A DNA stretch of 64,000 bases, taken from Trileptium ribeirensis. Taxonomy: Eukaryota > Nematoda > Enoplea > Enoplida > Thoracostomopsidae. Location: contig JASANE010018627.1 of the NCBI GenBank assembly GCA_030248225.1, positions 27,340 to 91,339 of the forward strand, written 5' to 3'. Shown piece after piece: positions 12,925 through 24,183 of this stretch. The notes under the pieces were generated by a model that saw nothing but the letters and a program-made list of their open reading frames with translations, had not been told where the DNA came from and searched no databases. The translations under genes were made by a program, and so were the position numbers. Position 1 is the stretch's first letter. The number at the start of each line of letters is the position of its first letter.

Positions 12925-13040
12925 TCTGCTCGGTTCCTTAAGGAACCTCACAACGCCAGCGAGTAACAACGCACGTGCAAACATACAGTATACGACCAAC
13001 ATAGCTGTCGCCGCGCTTCGCAATGTAAGCTGTTTCTCTT
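12925..13040. repeat. Dispersed repeat adjoining the tRNA-like segment
   Basis: Contains GCTCGGTTCCTTAAGGAACC, in which GGTTCCTTAAGGAACC is a perfect 16-bp palindrome. It matches 5375-5505. The repeat lies upstream of the tRNA-like head in the head's own orientation. It is either a separate element or an unusual SINE arrangement. Confidence 0.5.
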
Positions 13041-13317
13041 TGGATACAGTGTGCATGAAAGGTTAAGCGATAACCTAATTTTCGATTAACATATGCGAAA
13101 ATCTGTATCGTGAGACAAGAGTTTTGGAGCCAATGCCCGCTCTCAAAAAATGCTTATATAAGTTTGTTTTTTTTTTATTTTCGGAATATTTTTTCTGTGC
13201 CGACGAACGATACGTTTGTTTCGCGAAGTTACAAAAACGCGGTATAACATATTTTCAGGGTTGGTGCAAAATATTATTTCACAGAAATTAATGTAAAAAA
13301 TTTGAGATTAATGCTTT

Positions 13318-13490
13318 CAAGTAGTGTTGGGCACCGGCCGGATCTTTCTGAATTTTTCCGGCGGCCGGCACCGAAAAAACGGCCCGCTGGAAAACGGGCG
13401 ATCGGTAGAATGACCAGTCGGCAAAGCGACTTGTCAGTGACTTTTCCGGCTTGTATCCAACTGTGCGATCGGCGGACCTCCTAAAGATTA
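13318..13490. repeat. GC-rich transposon-like fragment
   Basis: An abrupt GC-rich island begins AGTAGTGTTGGGCACCGGCC and holds GGCGGCCGGCACCG and repeated GATCGGCGG/GGCGATCGG pieces. The start resembles ends of hAT-like repeats (AGTGTTGGG), but no matching inverted end or target duplication was found. I treat it as a repeat fragment. The 60-codon open frame across it is not supported as a gene. Confidence 0.35.
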
Positions 13491-14459
13491 ATTTAAAAAA
13501 GTTTTCTGTGATAGTTTTTAAAAAATCAATCTTTTGGTGTTGATTGGCTCCAAATTGCGTTCTCCCACTGCATAGTTACGTGTAAAATCACATTGTTCTC
13601 TACAGTGCAGTTCCTATTGCAGTGTAACAATACTTAAATGTAGGCCAAGCTGCCTCGGACAAGGTCTTCCGTAGAAAAGCAAGCCTTCGGTGAAATTTCG
13701 GGACAGAGTATGACTGTTGTTTGTGTTAATAAAAATACGTCACAGCAGTTTATAAGTGGTACTCTTTGGCAATTCTTTGAAATATGTATGGTTTGCATGA
13801 CATGCGGTTGAGATTAATATTTCATTCGGTGAAAATGGAAGCTGCTTACAGTTTTCGTAGCATCGAATAGCGCAGTGGAATCCACATAGTCTCGCATCAC
13901 ACATCGAACGCTGTTATTGACGGTCGATTCGACGACAACATCCGGAACCAAAAAATTGGACCATATTAAAATACTTAAACATTTAATACGATAGAGAATG
14001 GGATCCATAAAGCATTTATTTTCGCAGATGCTAGCGTTTAAAGCACAAACCTAATTGCGGTACCTATAATACCGTTTATGGCACAAGCCGAAAACAAAGT
14101 CACAGCCTAACGCCTGCAATAAAATCAGCTTACACTTTACAGTGATACCTATAATACGACCATTACCATTTGGCGGTCTATGCTTATGAAATAAGCATAA
14201 ACGTGACATTGCTCTATGCCACTTTATTTGATTTTCAGTGCCTAAATGGCTGGTATTAAAACTCCAAGACCTTTTCAGTTGGTAGGCGGACTCCGGCGGT
14301 TTCGTGTGACAGTATTTCCATATATCCACAGTGGGACAGGGCAAAACCGCTTGCTGCTTCATAAATATTACCCATATAGTTCCAAATTATCAGAGAGTAG
14401 TGTCTGATGCGGGAAAGAAAGATGGTCTTCCCCATGGGGGATCAACTGGTCTACGGCGT

Positions 14460-16560
14460 ACGGGTTGTTAGGTAGATGAATTTATAGAATTATTTGAGAA
14501 CCAAAATTGGTCAGAATTTTCCCTGTGTTATAAATTTTTCCTTGGTTTTTCTATCTCAAGTTTTGGCAATTGCGCCCAATTTTTGCCCATTTCCACACGA
14601 TTTATGCCTATAATTGCCTAAAATATGCCCCAAACTTTTGGCGCGAGAGGGGGCGGAGATGGGCCTGCAGAGCATTAGAGAGATAATCTAGCCACTCCTT
14701 CCTGTGGGCATGTATGATATCGGCTGGTCGGATTAGCGGCAGGCCGTAACTACCGGGCTTCCGTATTACCCGCTGACCAGAATACCAGCGGCCTTAATAC
14801 AGGCCAAGCCAATAGCCACCGGCCGCGGCTTTTCTTGACTGCGCTCAATAGTAGTTATGTGACATTCGGGCTGCGAACACCGGATGGCCATAATACCGGC
14901 AGGATTCTTTTGATTTTTGCCAAAAGTTTTGGTGAGGGCTTGGGTTAATATGTGGAGCCGCAGGAGCGGTAGGGCTATCTCCATGGCGGAGACCGGCGTT
15001 CTCCCTATTGGTGTCCGCGCTTAGGATACAACCGTCCTCTCCCCTATGAGCATATATATTTTGCATATATAAGGAGCTTCAAATTCCCAGAAAGCGGGTA
15101 CGACGCGGGAATATCGTCGCCGAGGGGGGATTAGGTGTCGGCGGAGGAGGGGGAAGTGGGCAGGGTGGTAACTTTTGAAATATTTTTGGGAACTTAATTC
15201 AAAATTTTTTGGTACTCATACTACCAATTATCCCCCGATTTTTGCCAAATTTCCCCAATTTCGCCAAACTTTATACGTGACTAAACTTACGGTGACCCCG
15301 CCAACCATCCGATTCTGTCATTACCGATATCGGATCACAAACCCTTGTTACGGAAAACAGGCTTAATAATTTCATTCGGTTTAATGTTGACCGAAAATTG
15401 GCAAAATCAAATTCAAGTGCCAGAAATTAGACCTTGTGTTCGAACAGAATTTCGGCGATTTCAGTTGGCAGAAATTATGTTCCCTAATGTATTGTCATTT
15501 GAATTTAGATTATACAGTGTTCGCGAAAAATTTAATGCAAAAGTGACGCCACAAACAAATCGACAAATTTTCGTTCTCAAAAATTTATGTAAATTTACTT
15601 CGATTTTCGCGAACACAAAATGGTTAGATTTCAATTGCGAGCGCTGCGTTCGCGAAGGGTTTTACACTGAATTTCAATTGACCAAAAAGCGTTCCGTAAC
15701 AAATGTTATGCAGAAATACAAAACGGGATGGTTGGCGGGCTTACCTGAAGTTACTCGCGCATTATGCTCAGCTTTGCCCGATTTTTGGCTGCTTCTGCCA
15801 CAATTTGCCACGCTCTTCGGCACGCGGGTAGTCTTACCGTCGCAGGGCGATGCGGAGATTCAGAGAGGATCATGCTACGACCGGCAAGGAGGCGGGAGTC
15901 TGCTGCGCCGCGAGAGGAGAGGGGTCCGAGCCTCGTGCGAAATAGTTCCCGTATAAGCACGTAGGTGTGATGTCATGTTGCATGCTGCGAACGTGGCCTC
16001 TCCAATCGTCAATCTTGAATAGGCGAGGACCTAAGCTGAAACAATATTGACAACATACCTGTTACATGTACAGTGTTCTGAATATTCTTACATTTGTTTT
16101 TGATTATTGCTTGCTTCGGCATACCGTTGATCACGAAATAAGATAGATGTACGCTGTCTCAGAGATATCCCCAAGGTCGAATCAAGGTGGCGGAACCGCG
16201 GATGACATCGTCCACTGGTAATGAGGTGTTGTGGATAAATTTTCGAAATATTTTGGGTTTCAAAATTTTTCTTAATTTTTCCTGAGTTTCCCAAGGTTTG
16301 ACAAACGTTTCCACAAATTTTTCGCGTTCGGACGGAGTAAAATGGGCCAGGGCACCTTTTAGAAGGGGTGTGTGCGTGGGCTCGCGGGTTGCGGCGCATC
16401 GAATGCGGGTAGTGCGTTGTCTCGAAGCCCCCCAACAACCGTGAAATCCTGCATACGGTGTTGGTTGTACTAGGACCAGTTCTGGCCCTAAGGGATCCCC
16501 GCTGCACCACCATTTTCCTTGATGTGGTGCCCGGACAACCCCGGTTTCCACGACTCCCCG
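14460..16560. repeat. Block of TTTTGCCAAA-type repeats, GC-richer
   Basis: Stretches of the form AATTTTTGCCAAATTTCCCC, followed by a GC-rich segment with TTCGGCACGCGG or similar, recur at about 14560-14670, 15180-15270, 15770-15850 and 16240-16350, with a relative at 11430-11560. The block looks like several decayed units of one repeat, perhaps LTR-retrotransposon derived. MITE copy B is inserted within it at 15274-15761. The overlapping open frames of up to 203 codons are frames through repeats and have no domain I recognise. Confidence 0.45.
15271..15764. mobile_element. MITE family 'GTGACCCCGCC', copy B (inverted)
   Basis: The element is 15274-15761 (488 bp), flanked by TTA at 15271-15273 and 15762-15764. 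It is the reverse orientation of copy A and almost the same length. Its left end is TACGTGACTAAACTTACGG and its right end is CTGAAGTTACTCGCGCA. The interior carries the family blocks, including CAAACCCTTGTTACGG and CGCGAACACAAAATGG. A 203-codon open frame (15345-15956) runs through this MITE by chance and is not a gene. Confidence 0.88.
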
Positions 16561-16599
16561 GTGATATATGCGATGACTTAAGGGAACCACTTAGCTTAG

Positions 16600-19330
16600 T
16601 AGGCTGCCGGCGGGTTAACCAGGGTGTTCGGCCTGGTCCCTATAATGGTCCACGTGCCTAATGGTATGAAGGTCCCCCGAGGGATAGTCAACCCCTAAGC
16701 CTGCTCACAGGTAATAAGGCAGACTTGCCTTTCCCTCATTCTCCACTTAATCCCCTAAGCGGGGTTCTCTGATCCTAGCATAGCCTTAGTAAGGTTCCCT
16801 CGTTTTGTCCTAAGGTAAACGTAATGTCGTATCCTAAGGGCAGGCTTAATGCGCGGTCGCGCCTCTACCAATGGCCTGCTTGTGAGTGTGCCTCCTTGCC
16901 CCAGTCTACCGTTTTAATCCTAGAGTAATGCACGACCCAGCCAAAAACCAACATGGGGCAGACTAGCGGTCCTAAAGGTGGCCTCGCTGGGACAGGCGCC
17001 CAGAATTTTGTTACTTATAATAGCACCAGGGCACTGAGGCGAGGGCCCCAGTTTCGTGAGCACCTAGGCTTGGGCCCTAACGATTATTGGAAATTCATGT
17101 ACTAAGATGCGAGGGTGGCGGACTCTAATGCTTGGGTGCGCGATACCATGAAACAAACTAGTCGATGCGATGGTTCGTGGCGGAGGGTTGCGGCAGGGGA
17201 AGTTCCTAATAGTTCAGGTATACGCTCGTACTAGGCGGGGTGCAATGCGAGAGCAGGCCCAACAACTTAAGCGGAGAGTTACTAGGTGCTCGCGCCAGCG
17301 AAAATAAAAAGGGGCGATCCTGATCGGTTGAGAGTCACTACTGTACCGATTTGCTGTTGGTTACTACCCAGTTTTCACTAGAGCTTAATCCTAAATTTCT
17401 TAGGGAACCTAATTTGTCAATAAAAGTTTCGAGCTGCTTCGGAAAATTAAACACGGTTCAGGCGGTTTAGTATTGGAACCATTTTTTGTATTTTTGTACA
17501 CTCCATGAATATGAATACCACCCAATCGGGGTGTACGACAAATTATTTACAGCATTGATACTATAACGAAAATTTAATTCGGGTACCCTGCAAGATACTC
17601 CGATGCAAATGTTATGTCCTAAATGAACACAATATCCTCATTTAACATTTAATCAAGTGGGGCTCGTCATTTTAATGGAAAAGTCGACGATTTGGGCCTG
17701 TCATTGTAATTCGCTTACCCATGAAAGTGCTATCCTCTTTTTTGCCAGAGAAAATGCTGTCTATCCATTGAATCGCGATATTTTGTCCTCTACGTATTAA
17801 AACCCCAGATGAAGTGAGATTCCTGAAAATTTGTCGGGCTCTGGTCCGCAGTCGTTTGCATAGCACACTAAGCAGAAACAAAGGAAACAGCGAACGAATG
17901 GGGATTCGATGCTGCTGCTCGACTTCATACAAACGGGGACAACTCGTGTCACCCGGAGATGCAAACGGCTACGTCCCCCGAGTTACTCCCATCATCACCG
18001 ATAAATTTTGGTTAAAACTTATTTAGAAGCACCTCCTAATTATCTTTTCGTACTATAAAATTTTCACTCAGTCTTATGTAACGAGTTGAATGTAGGCCGA
18101 GACAGTCCCGGTTCGTCGCCCGTCGGAAGACGGTCCACAATGTTCTTCAAATAAGGGAGAAATGGAAAGCAGTCTGGACCCCTTGGCCCGCCGAGACGAC
18201 ATGCCAGGGGCAGCAGAGCCTTTCGATCAAAGGCCAGACTCCCAGGGCTCTCGGTCACCGTAGCTGCACGACTTTGGGTGCCTGGGTTCCTCCCCTGTTA
18301 CGTGAAAATAAACAAACCCGAAATTTACAGATAACCCGCGGGATATCTCTCGGGAGACGCCAGCGCCGCGACGATGATCGCGACTGTCTCGAGACTTCTA
18401 GAAATTTTGTAAACAACTTTATTCAATCCCGATTGCTTAGAAATAGCAACTTTGCTCCCTAGCATTGCCCTAGAAATTTTGATCACTCCTTGGACCTGTA
18501 AACGGAGAAAATTTCCGAGGAGCGGGGAACCAGTCGAAGCACGAGCGAGTAAAACTTAAAATAAAATTTTGATGCAATTTGCGAATTTCGGCGGGGTCCG
18601 ACCTTTAAGGGCGCGTGGAGCATCCTTCCGACGCTCCAACGTCCGCAAAGGGCGGCCCTTGTAAGATCGCAACGTGTATCAAAGTAAGGGAGGGTCTCCA
18701 CCGTGGGGGCGCGGCGAGAAACCTCCCTTAGTATTCCTAAACAAAGGAAAGAAAAAGAAGACGAAAACCTAAATTAAATTCGAAAATGGCGACAATCGCC
18801 AAAACTTAAAAGGAAAAATGTCGACTGGTCCCGATCGGGGAACCGGGCAGTCTCTTTTATACTGAAAGTAACCCCCCTTGTGTTTTGCTTGCCATCTGTA
18901 CTGCCGCTTGGCTCGTTAGCAGAATTTCAAATTTAAAATTTTAAAATTAGGCGCACAACCTACACACATCCTACAAGACACACAGAATAAATCAAAGCAA
19001 TGACATCATAAACACAAAAATGATGACCAGCAACACGTAGCCCGTGGTCGCGACACAGCTTAGATTAATGCCCATATCGGGGCCTGTTGTTCATTTAGTG
19101 TCGGCAGCTGAAAAACAACTAAACCTCGCGCTGTTCGGCGGGCCTTCCACGATGGCAAAATATATCAGCGCTTTAGGCGCTTTAAATGTATTGTAAATTT
19201 TGTTAGTTTTTTGCTCATATTTCAGAACAGAACGGAGTAGGCGGCCGGGGGCGGGATCGTATCCATGCACTGGCTGGTCGCCTACTGATAGGAATCCTGA
19301 ATTTGACATAGTTGCCCTAGGACCCCGTTA
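16600..19330. other. GC-richer decayed repeat, possible old LTR retroelement
   Basis: Base composition is visibly more GC-rich than in the flanks, with many CCTAAG/CCTAAT strings. No intact gene is visible. A short, interrupted frame at 16953-17238 reads like low-complexity gag-type protein (listed separately). No LTR pair, primer-binding site, protease or reverse-transcriptase motif could be identified. The open frames of 60-86 codons on either strand show no known domain. The call of an old retroelement is inference from composition and the short frame only. Confidence 0.3.
16953..17238 (+). pseudogene. Possible gag-like remnant, interrupted
   Basis: From ATG 16953 the frame reads 50 codons to a TAA at 17103. 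It then continues readable for another 43 codons to a TAG at 17235. The text contains plausible protein-like pieces such as RRGPQFREHLGLGPNDYW and the tryptophan-containing segments NAWVRDT and SWRRV. I do not recognise the family. Gag is a guess from its position in a decayed repeat and its basic, glycine-rich look. It could also be chance. Confidence 0.22.
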
Positions 19331-19339
19331 GAGGCAGTT

Positions 19340-20140
19340 TAAAATGTGTGCGCGATAGCAAAATTTTGGGTCCCAAGTGAGTTATGGGGATAATGCGGAG
19401 GTCCGTTGAGGCGGGTGGCCCCGGTTTTCAATAATATAGTTAGTATAGGACCCAATTGAGGTACGGAGCTCCCAAAATCGGGGAGTTTTGGTTTGAGATG
19501 TGGTGATTTAGGACCCTAAAGTTTGAGAGTTTAAACGCTAGATGGGGGGTCCATAAGTACTTACGGGTTGGGGTTAAGTTGACCCCAATGAGAAATTCTG
19601 AAGCCTTATAGATCCCTAATTATAATTTGATATCCCCCTTTTTGTTTGAAATTTATAAAAACCCCAAAATTCCAAATTTCGTATATCCATTGAAAAATGA
19701 ATCTTTTCTCGCGCTGAGTCGATTTTATGAAGTTCTTTTTCACGTATCCAAATGTCTCACACAACATATATGTACATATCATAAATTTCAGTTTTCTGCG
19801 CGTCAGGACAGGCCCCCGAGATCCGAATAAAAATAAAATCCCCGTTTGAACTTTGACAAAGATCCTGCTCTCTACCTCGGCCCAACCTGACACGCAGTAG
19901 TATACTCGGTCCATCATTGCACACATTAACTATAAACGTAAATACATTATATATATTTTAGTTAAGGATGCGCACCGGAATCGACCCTAGGGCACCTAAC
20001 CAACAAAACTGTTAAGTCAAATTGTGAAATCTTTCCCTTTGTCCGCGGCCGATTCGACTACGCATCCATACCGCACTCCAATACTAACTAATTATACAAT
20101 AGTACGTTAGTATTAATTATAATTCAATAGCAATCCTGGG
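19340..20140. other. Intergenic DNA, nothing recognised
   Basis: No supported coding frame. The two overlapping open frames at 19606-19926 and 19627-19830 are on opposite strands and have no motif. No repeat family from elsewhere in the window was noticed here. Confidence 0.45.
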
Positions 20141-20142
20141 AT

Positions 20143-20325
20143 CGATCGGATACCCCAACCATAAGATTTTAATTCGATTTTAGGTGCGAAATCACCCGTC
20201 GCACCTCGGGCTGGTGGAGCGTGATTACCTTTTATAGCACACAATTACAGTATTTTATTTTATTCAACACAATTATGAATAATACATCAATAACCCCGGG
20301 ATCACGCTCCACCGGTATCCGATCG
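20143..20325. repeat. Nested inverted repeat (possible hairpin)
   Basis: CGATCGGATACC at 20143-20154 is matched by GGTATCCGATCG at 20314-20325. Just inside it, GGTGGAGCGTGAT at 20213-20225 is matched perfectly by ATCACGCTCCACC at 20301-20313. The inner arms are separated by 75 bp. On the right the two arm sequences are contiguous, while on the left 58 bp separates them. This could be a decayed MITE or foldback piece. Confidence 0.55.
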
Positions 20326-20769
20326 CCCATTATCCACTGAATTTGAAGACCTGATGGCCTAATTTTGAATTTTTAGAATTTGGCATAAAGCTCGGGCTGT
20401 AACAGGTTACCTTCACTTTTGATTAAGGTGCTTTGCTTCTTCGGTTTAATTGCTCAGTCGACATATAAAAGTTAATAAAAATACATCAGACCAACCCCCA
20501 CCTTTGGTTAGCGTGCTTTGTTGTTTGCACTTTTGTTACATTGTGGTTTAATTGACTTAAGGTAAAAACTATGACATCTAACAGTGCTGACTGTTTTGCA
20601 ATGGTTAAAGCTTTAGCTAATAATTATTTGCGCCGAAAAGATTTTAAAATTGTTGTCATACGGTTTTAATATCTTACTCATGGCAATGGTTTCTGCATAC
20701 CTACCCGAAATTTGTGAAAAAATTACCCGTAGTCGTAAGAATATTTTTATTAATGACAGATTTCCTAAA

Positions 20770-21150
20770 CTGTAGCATCTGTTTTTGTTTTGTGAAATAG
20801 AACAACCCGAGAAATTCCGTATTGACGCTGGAGATTCGATAATCTCCTAATTCTAGAACATTCTGAAACTTCTAGCACATTCCATAACGTCATTCCCAGA
20901 ACATTCCAGAACCTTTTATGACGACAATTGAAGAATCTTCCAGAACGTTCGATTACATGATCACATATTCGAGAATGGTTTATGAGTACATAATAGCTAA
21001 TGTCGAAACAATAACGTATGACTTCTTTCAGGGCATTTGTTACGTTTGTTTCATTCAACTCCGTTCGTGTTTTCCGTGTTTGTGTGTTAATAAACGTTTA
21101 CTTCTAGTCCCGTTGCATGTGTTTTTTCATTCACACACTCGGAGATACAT
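20770..21150 (+). mobile_element. Putative solo LTR or stress-responsive repeat
   Basis: This stretch combines heat-shock-element clusters in its left half (listed separately) with a poly(A) signal AATAAA at 21089-21094. The order enhancer then poly(A) signal is that of an LTR. The boundaries are uncertain. I did not find a second LTR, internal domain or clean target duplication. Open frames of 87 and 97 codons on opposite strands here have no domain. The LTR reading is inference. Confidence 0.35.
20850..20951. promoter_or_regulatory. Three clusters of heat-shock-element pentamers
   Basis: HSF binds alternating nGAAn and nTTCn pentamers. Cluster 1 (20850-20869) reads ATTCT AGAAC ATTCT GAAAC, of which the first three are exact. 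Cluster 2 (20898-20912) is AGAAC ATTCC AGAAC, three exact contiguous units. Cluster 3 (20932-20951) is AGAAT CTTCC AGAAC GTTCG, four exact contiguous units. Three such runs within about 100 bp are far more than chance would give. Binding and heat induction are not shown by sequence. Confidence 0.6.
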
Positions 21151-21179
21151 TAACTTTCAGTCAGGGTTAAGGTTAAGCT

Positions 21180-22070
21180 GATTGTAAACCGCTGCGACCC
21201 GAGCATATTCGTTGTGGAGCGTGTAGCTATAACACTCAGTTATTTAAGACACCAAGCTGCGTTGCCTCAAATGCTGCGCATCCCAGGACATCACCGTTGC
21301 AGCTTTTATTGGCGGAAGTAAAATCAATGTTATGCAGGATATTTACGACGTCCGAATAATGTGGATATCATAACATTGTGTTTCGCGACCAGGTGCAAAA
21401 TTTACTGGTAGAGAACGACAAAATCTTTATTTGAGAATCTATAAATGACAGTTTACTTCTGTGTTTTCGTGTGGCCTTCTGTGGAGATTTTTTGTTATAT
21501 TTATATATTTTGCGGTCAATTTAATATATATGTTTGCCTTAGGCCAAAGATATCAAGACAATTCATTTGATAGACTCGGATTACTGGTCAAAAAATATCT
21601 CATTTTCAAAACACTATAGATTGTGAGCTTTGCGGCCGCCCTTCAGCCTTATGGTTGACCACCACATGTTGACCGCTGGGTATATATTGGTAGAAAGAAA
21701 CCACACTAACCTGGCTAGTCCTGTCGCTCTTACACGTTCATTTCTCTCAGCCGGGCGTACCAGAATTTTTGCCATCAGCCGAAAATGCCGGCCCCCGCCC
21801 CCACTTTGGACTAGCCAGCTAACGTTAAGAATATTTAGAGTAGTTCTAGATGCCAGTTCGATGTTTAAAAACTAGTTGCGAGTACCTAAATAAAGAAAAT
21901 AAGGGGTAACCTGTAAATATATCGCTCTACCAGCGGATGGTTACTTTTTTTATAAAAAATGTTCGAGTTTTCTAAGGTAGAAGTCGTTGTCCCTCGAGCA
22001 TAGGGAGAATCGTCAGGCTTAGACAAATCTATGAATGTTTTCAGAATGCATCCTTAACCTTAACATTCAA
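21180..22070. other. Intergenic DNA, nothing recognised
   Basis: No supported gene. One 81-codon open frame at 21630-21875 has no recognisable motif. No tandem or inverted repeat was noticed. Confidence 0.45.
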
Positions 22071-22079
22071 TGTGTTTTT

Positions 22080-22800
22080 GAAGCAATCGTGATGATTTTG
22101 CCTTTAGGCAGGTCCAACATGTCGAGGCTTATGACTTAGCCGAAGTTACATAATTTAGCGTAGCGTCTAAGCATGTCCGCGAAACAAGAAGCTAGGGAAG
22201 GCTAAGGTAGCTATACCATTACGGTCTGTGATAGCTTAACAAACCTAAAAGAACAATGTTTGTTTATGCCTCACATCCGTTAGCCCGATGACCAAAAAGC
22301 GTGTATAGTTGGCTAGTGTTCGATCTGTTTTGCTGTACAGTTGTGAAGCATGGCCTATGTTGAAGGATAGTGTAAAGCGACTGGAGGCATTCTAGTATCG
22401 TTGCTGGAGAACAATTTTGAGAATTTCATATTTCGATCGTATTACGAACGCTGAAATACGGCGACGATTAGGTGTTATTGAACCCAATGTAATGCATATA
22501 AAACGAAGACGGTTGACGGGGTTTGGGCATGCAGCGCGTATGTGTGATACTAGAATACCGCACAAAATCACATTCATTGATGTTCGTGAATGGAAAAGAC
22601 CAATGGGTGGTGTGCGAAAGACTTCTTTGAGAAGACTATTCGATTACATCAATATACCGGCAATTCGAAATCAATTTTCCGGAAATGCCCGGCGTGAGAT
22701 AACAGAGTGGTTATTCTTTATCAAAGAAACGGCCCAAAATCGTGAAGTCTTAAAGTTCAACATTAGTCACATGATCAGTCCAATAGTTGAAATATGCTGA
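22080..22800 (+). pseudogene. 3' fragment of a non-LTR retrotransposon RT (LINE C)
   Basis: The stretch encodes, with stops and frame breaks, the region C-terminal to the reverse-transcriptase core of a non-LTR element. The readable pieces include LLYSCEAWPM at about 22333, then a stop at about 22393. An open frame from 22417 then carries NAEIRRRLG and RRRLTGFGHAARM, matching the common LLYGCETW..RxLRWFGHVARM pattern of these proteins. A GGVRKTSLRR stretch follows. The catalytic RT core is missing upstream, so this is a dead, 5'-truncated copy. The exact clade is not assigned. Confidence 0.72.
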
Positions 22801-22904
22801 AAAGAATTATACTGGCTGGCTGGCCTCAGTTCCTTATTACATCTTAAATTACACCTGTGATGATTGGCAAAGTCTGGCACTGGGCTCTGCAAATTGGGGG
22901 GGGG

Positions 22905-23290
22905 GCTGGAATTTTCAAGTCCCCCCTGGAAGCAACCAATGCCAACCGGTTCGTGCCGCCTGTCAAAATTTTGGGCACCCCCCGGTTAATCACCTATTGG
23001 CTAATTTTTTGTTACCAATCGGTCTAAAGTATATATATAAAATTTTACCAAATTAGTATATATATATATATATATATATACTAAAATTCTGTCCTGAGGC
23101 CAAAAATTTCGCAATTTGTATCAAAATTTGCCTTTCTTCAAAATAGCTTTTTCTGTTCATCAAACGCGTTTCGAAAGCCTTTCCGACATGATTTTTGCCC
23201 GTTTTTCTCTTGGCAAAATGCTCCCTGGCAATATCGGGAGCCCCCGGTTCATGTCCTCCTGGCAAAATTGTCATTGAATGGAGAACCCTA
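22905..23290. repeat. TGGCAAAA-type dispersed repeat, copy 1
   Basis: Shares with 43345-43660 a sequence of landmarks in the same order: CGGTTCGTGCCG, CAAAATTTTG, a TGGC-AA block before a T-run, CCAAAAATTTC, then TCTTGGCAAAA, CCCCTGGCAA/CTCCCTGGCAA and a further TGGCAAAATT. The two copies have similar spacing and the same orientation. A (TA)n microsatellite at 23057-23080 has expanded inside this copy. There is no coding frame. Confidence 0.6.
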
Positions 23291-23424
23291 GTGGTATACA
23301 GTTTTTGAAGGTAAAATAAAAACGTTTGGAATTCTGTGTTGAGGTTGCCCATCCGGATATCCGATATATCCGACAATTTTACCCGGACATGGTAAACCAT
23401 ATCTCGGCCCAACATTAGTCTATA

Positions 23425-23505
23425 GTAATCCTGAGCGTTAGCAAAAGCTAAGGTCTTTATATGAACCTCATATTAAACCTAAGTCTGGGGCACGGTCCCG
23501 GACCA
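23425..23505. repeat. TTAGGC-like dispersed repeat, copy 2 (short)
   Basis: AGCTAAGGTCTTTATATGA, then AACCTAAGTCTGGGG, follows the same order as the copies at 58530-58740 and, inverted, at 6185-6385. It is truncated on both sides. Confidence 0.5.
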
Positions 23506-23908
23506 TCCCGTACTCTTGCGTTGTTTTTTCTAACTAAGATGTTTTTTTAATATTGTAATGATGTGCAATTAAAGGTGGCAGGCCAACGGTAAAATAACAA
23601 AGTAGTAGTTGGTGTTCTCAGCTGAAGTTTAGCTTAATCGGCTAGAACGGCACTGTTTTGGCTGACGGGGTGTCATAGAAACAGTTAAAATTCTTGCACA
23701 TTCGGACTCAGCGCATCGAGTTGTCCAGAGAACATCCATTTCGATCGATTCTGTGAGAAAAATTTCATCAAAATTTTAATTTTTCTCAAGGGGGTACCAC
23801 ACGAAAAAAAGTCAAAAAAATTTGTTCCGAATTCGGCAAAGCTTGGTGCCATCCAACACAGGACCAAAGTAAACCTGAGGAGTGTAAGTAAAATTATAAG
23901 AGACATCT

Positions 23909-24183
23909 ATCATGCCCACGGGGGTAGCTAGGTAAAATTTCGGGGGGGGGATGGTCTGATTCAGGCCGAAATCTTATGTCGCTTCGTTCCTCCCGGCCGG
24001 TGTGTTTTTGCCCGCGGGGACGAATTTTAGATTTTTAAAGCAAAAAAAGCAGGCTACTCCGACATTAAAAATGCAGTCCAGCTGAGAAAAATGTACTAAG
24101 GGGGGACCATTGGTAATTTTTAAGGTCAAAAAATTTGGGGGGGGAATTCCCCTTTCTCCCCTGGCTACGCCCCTGACCATGCC
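23909..24183. mobile_element. Small hAT-like MITE with near-perfect 8-bp target duplication
   Basis: The element is 23917-24175 (259 bp). It starts CACGGGGGTAGCTAGG and ends CCTGGCTACGCCCCTG, imperfect inverted repeats of the widespread GGGGCGTAGCCAGG type. Flanks are ATCATGCC (23909-23916) and ACCATGCC (24176-24183), 7 of 8 identical. Both ends carry G8-9 runs just inside the TIR. It has no coding capacity. Confidence 0.72.

Noticed and set aside
15345..15956. 203-codon open frame, the longest in the left half
   Set aside because: It runs through MITE copy B (15274-15761) and the flanking repeat. The same sequence in copies A and C is not open, and no domain is seen.
16088..16590. Two overlapping minus-strand frames of 141 and 143 codons
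   Set aside because: Both lie in the GC-rich repeat block in different frames, share no domain and look like chance frames in GC-rich DNA.
16640..18030. Possible rRNA because of GC-rich, structured look
   Set aside because: None of the highly conserved rRNA core strings is present, and the region has repeat-like composition instead.
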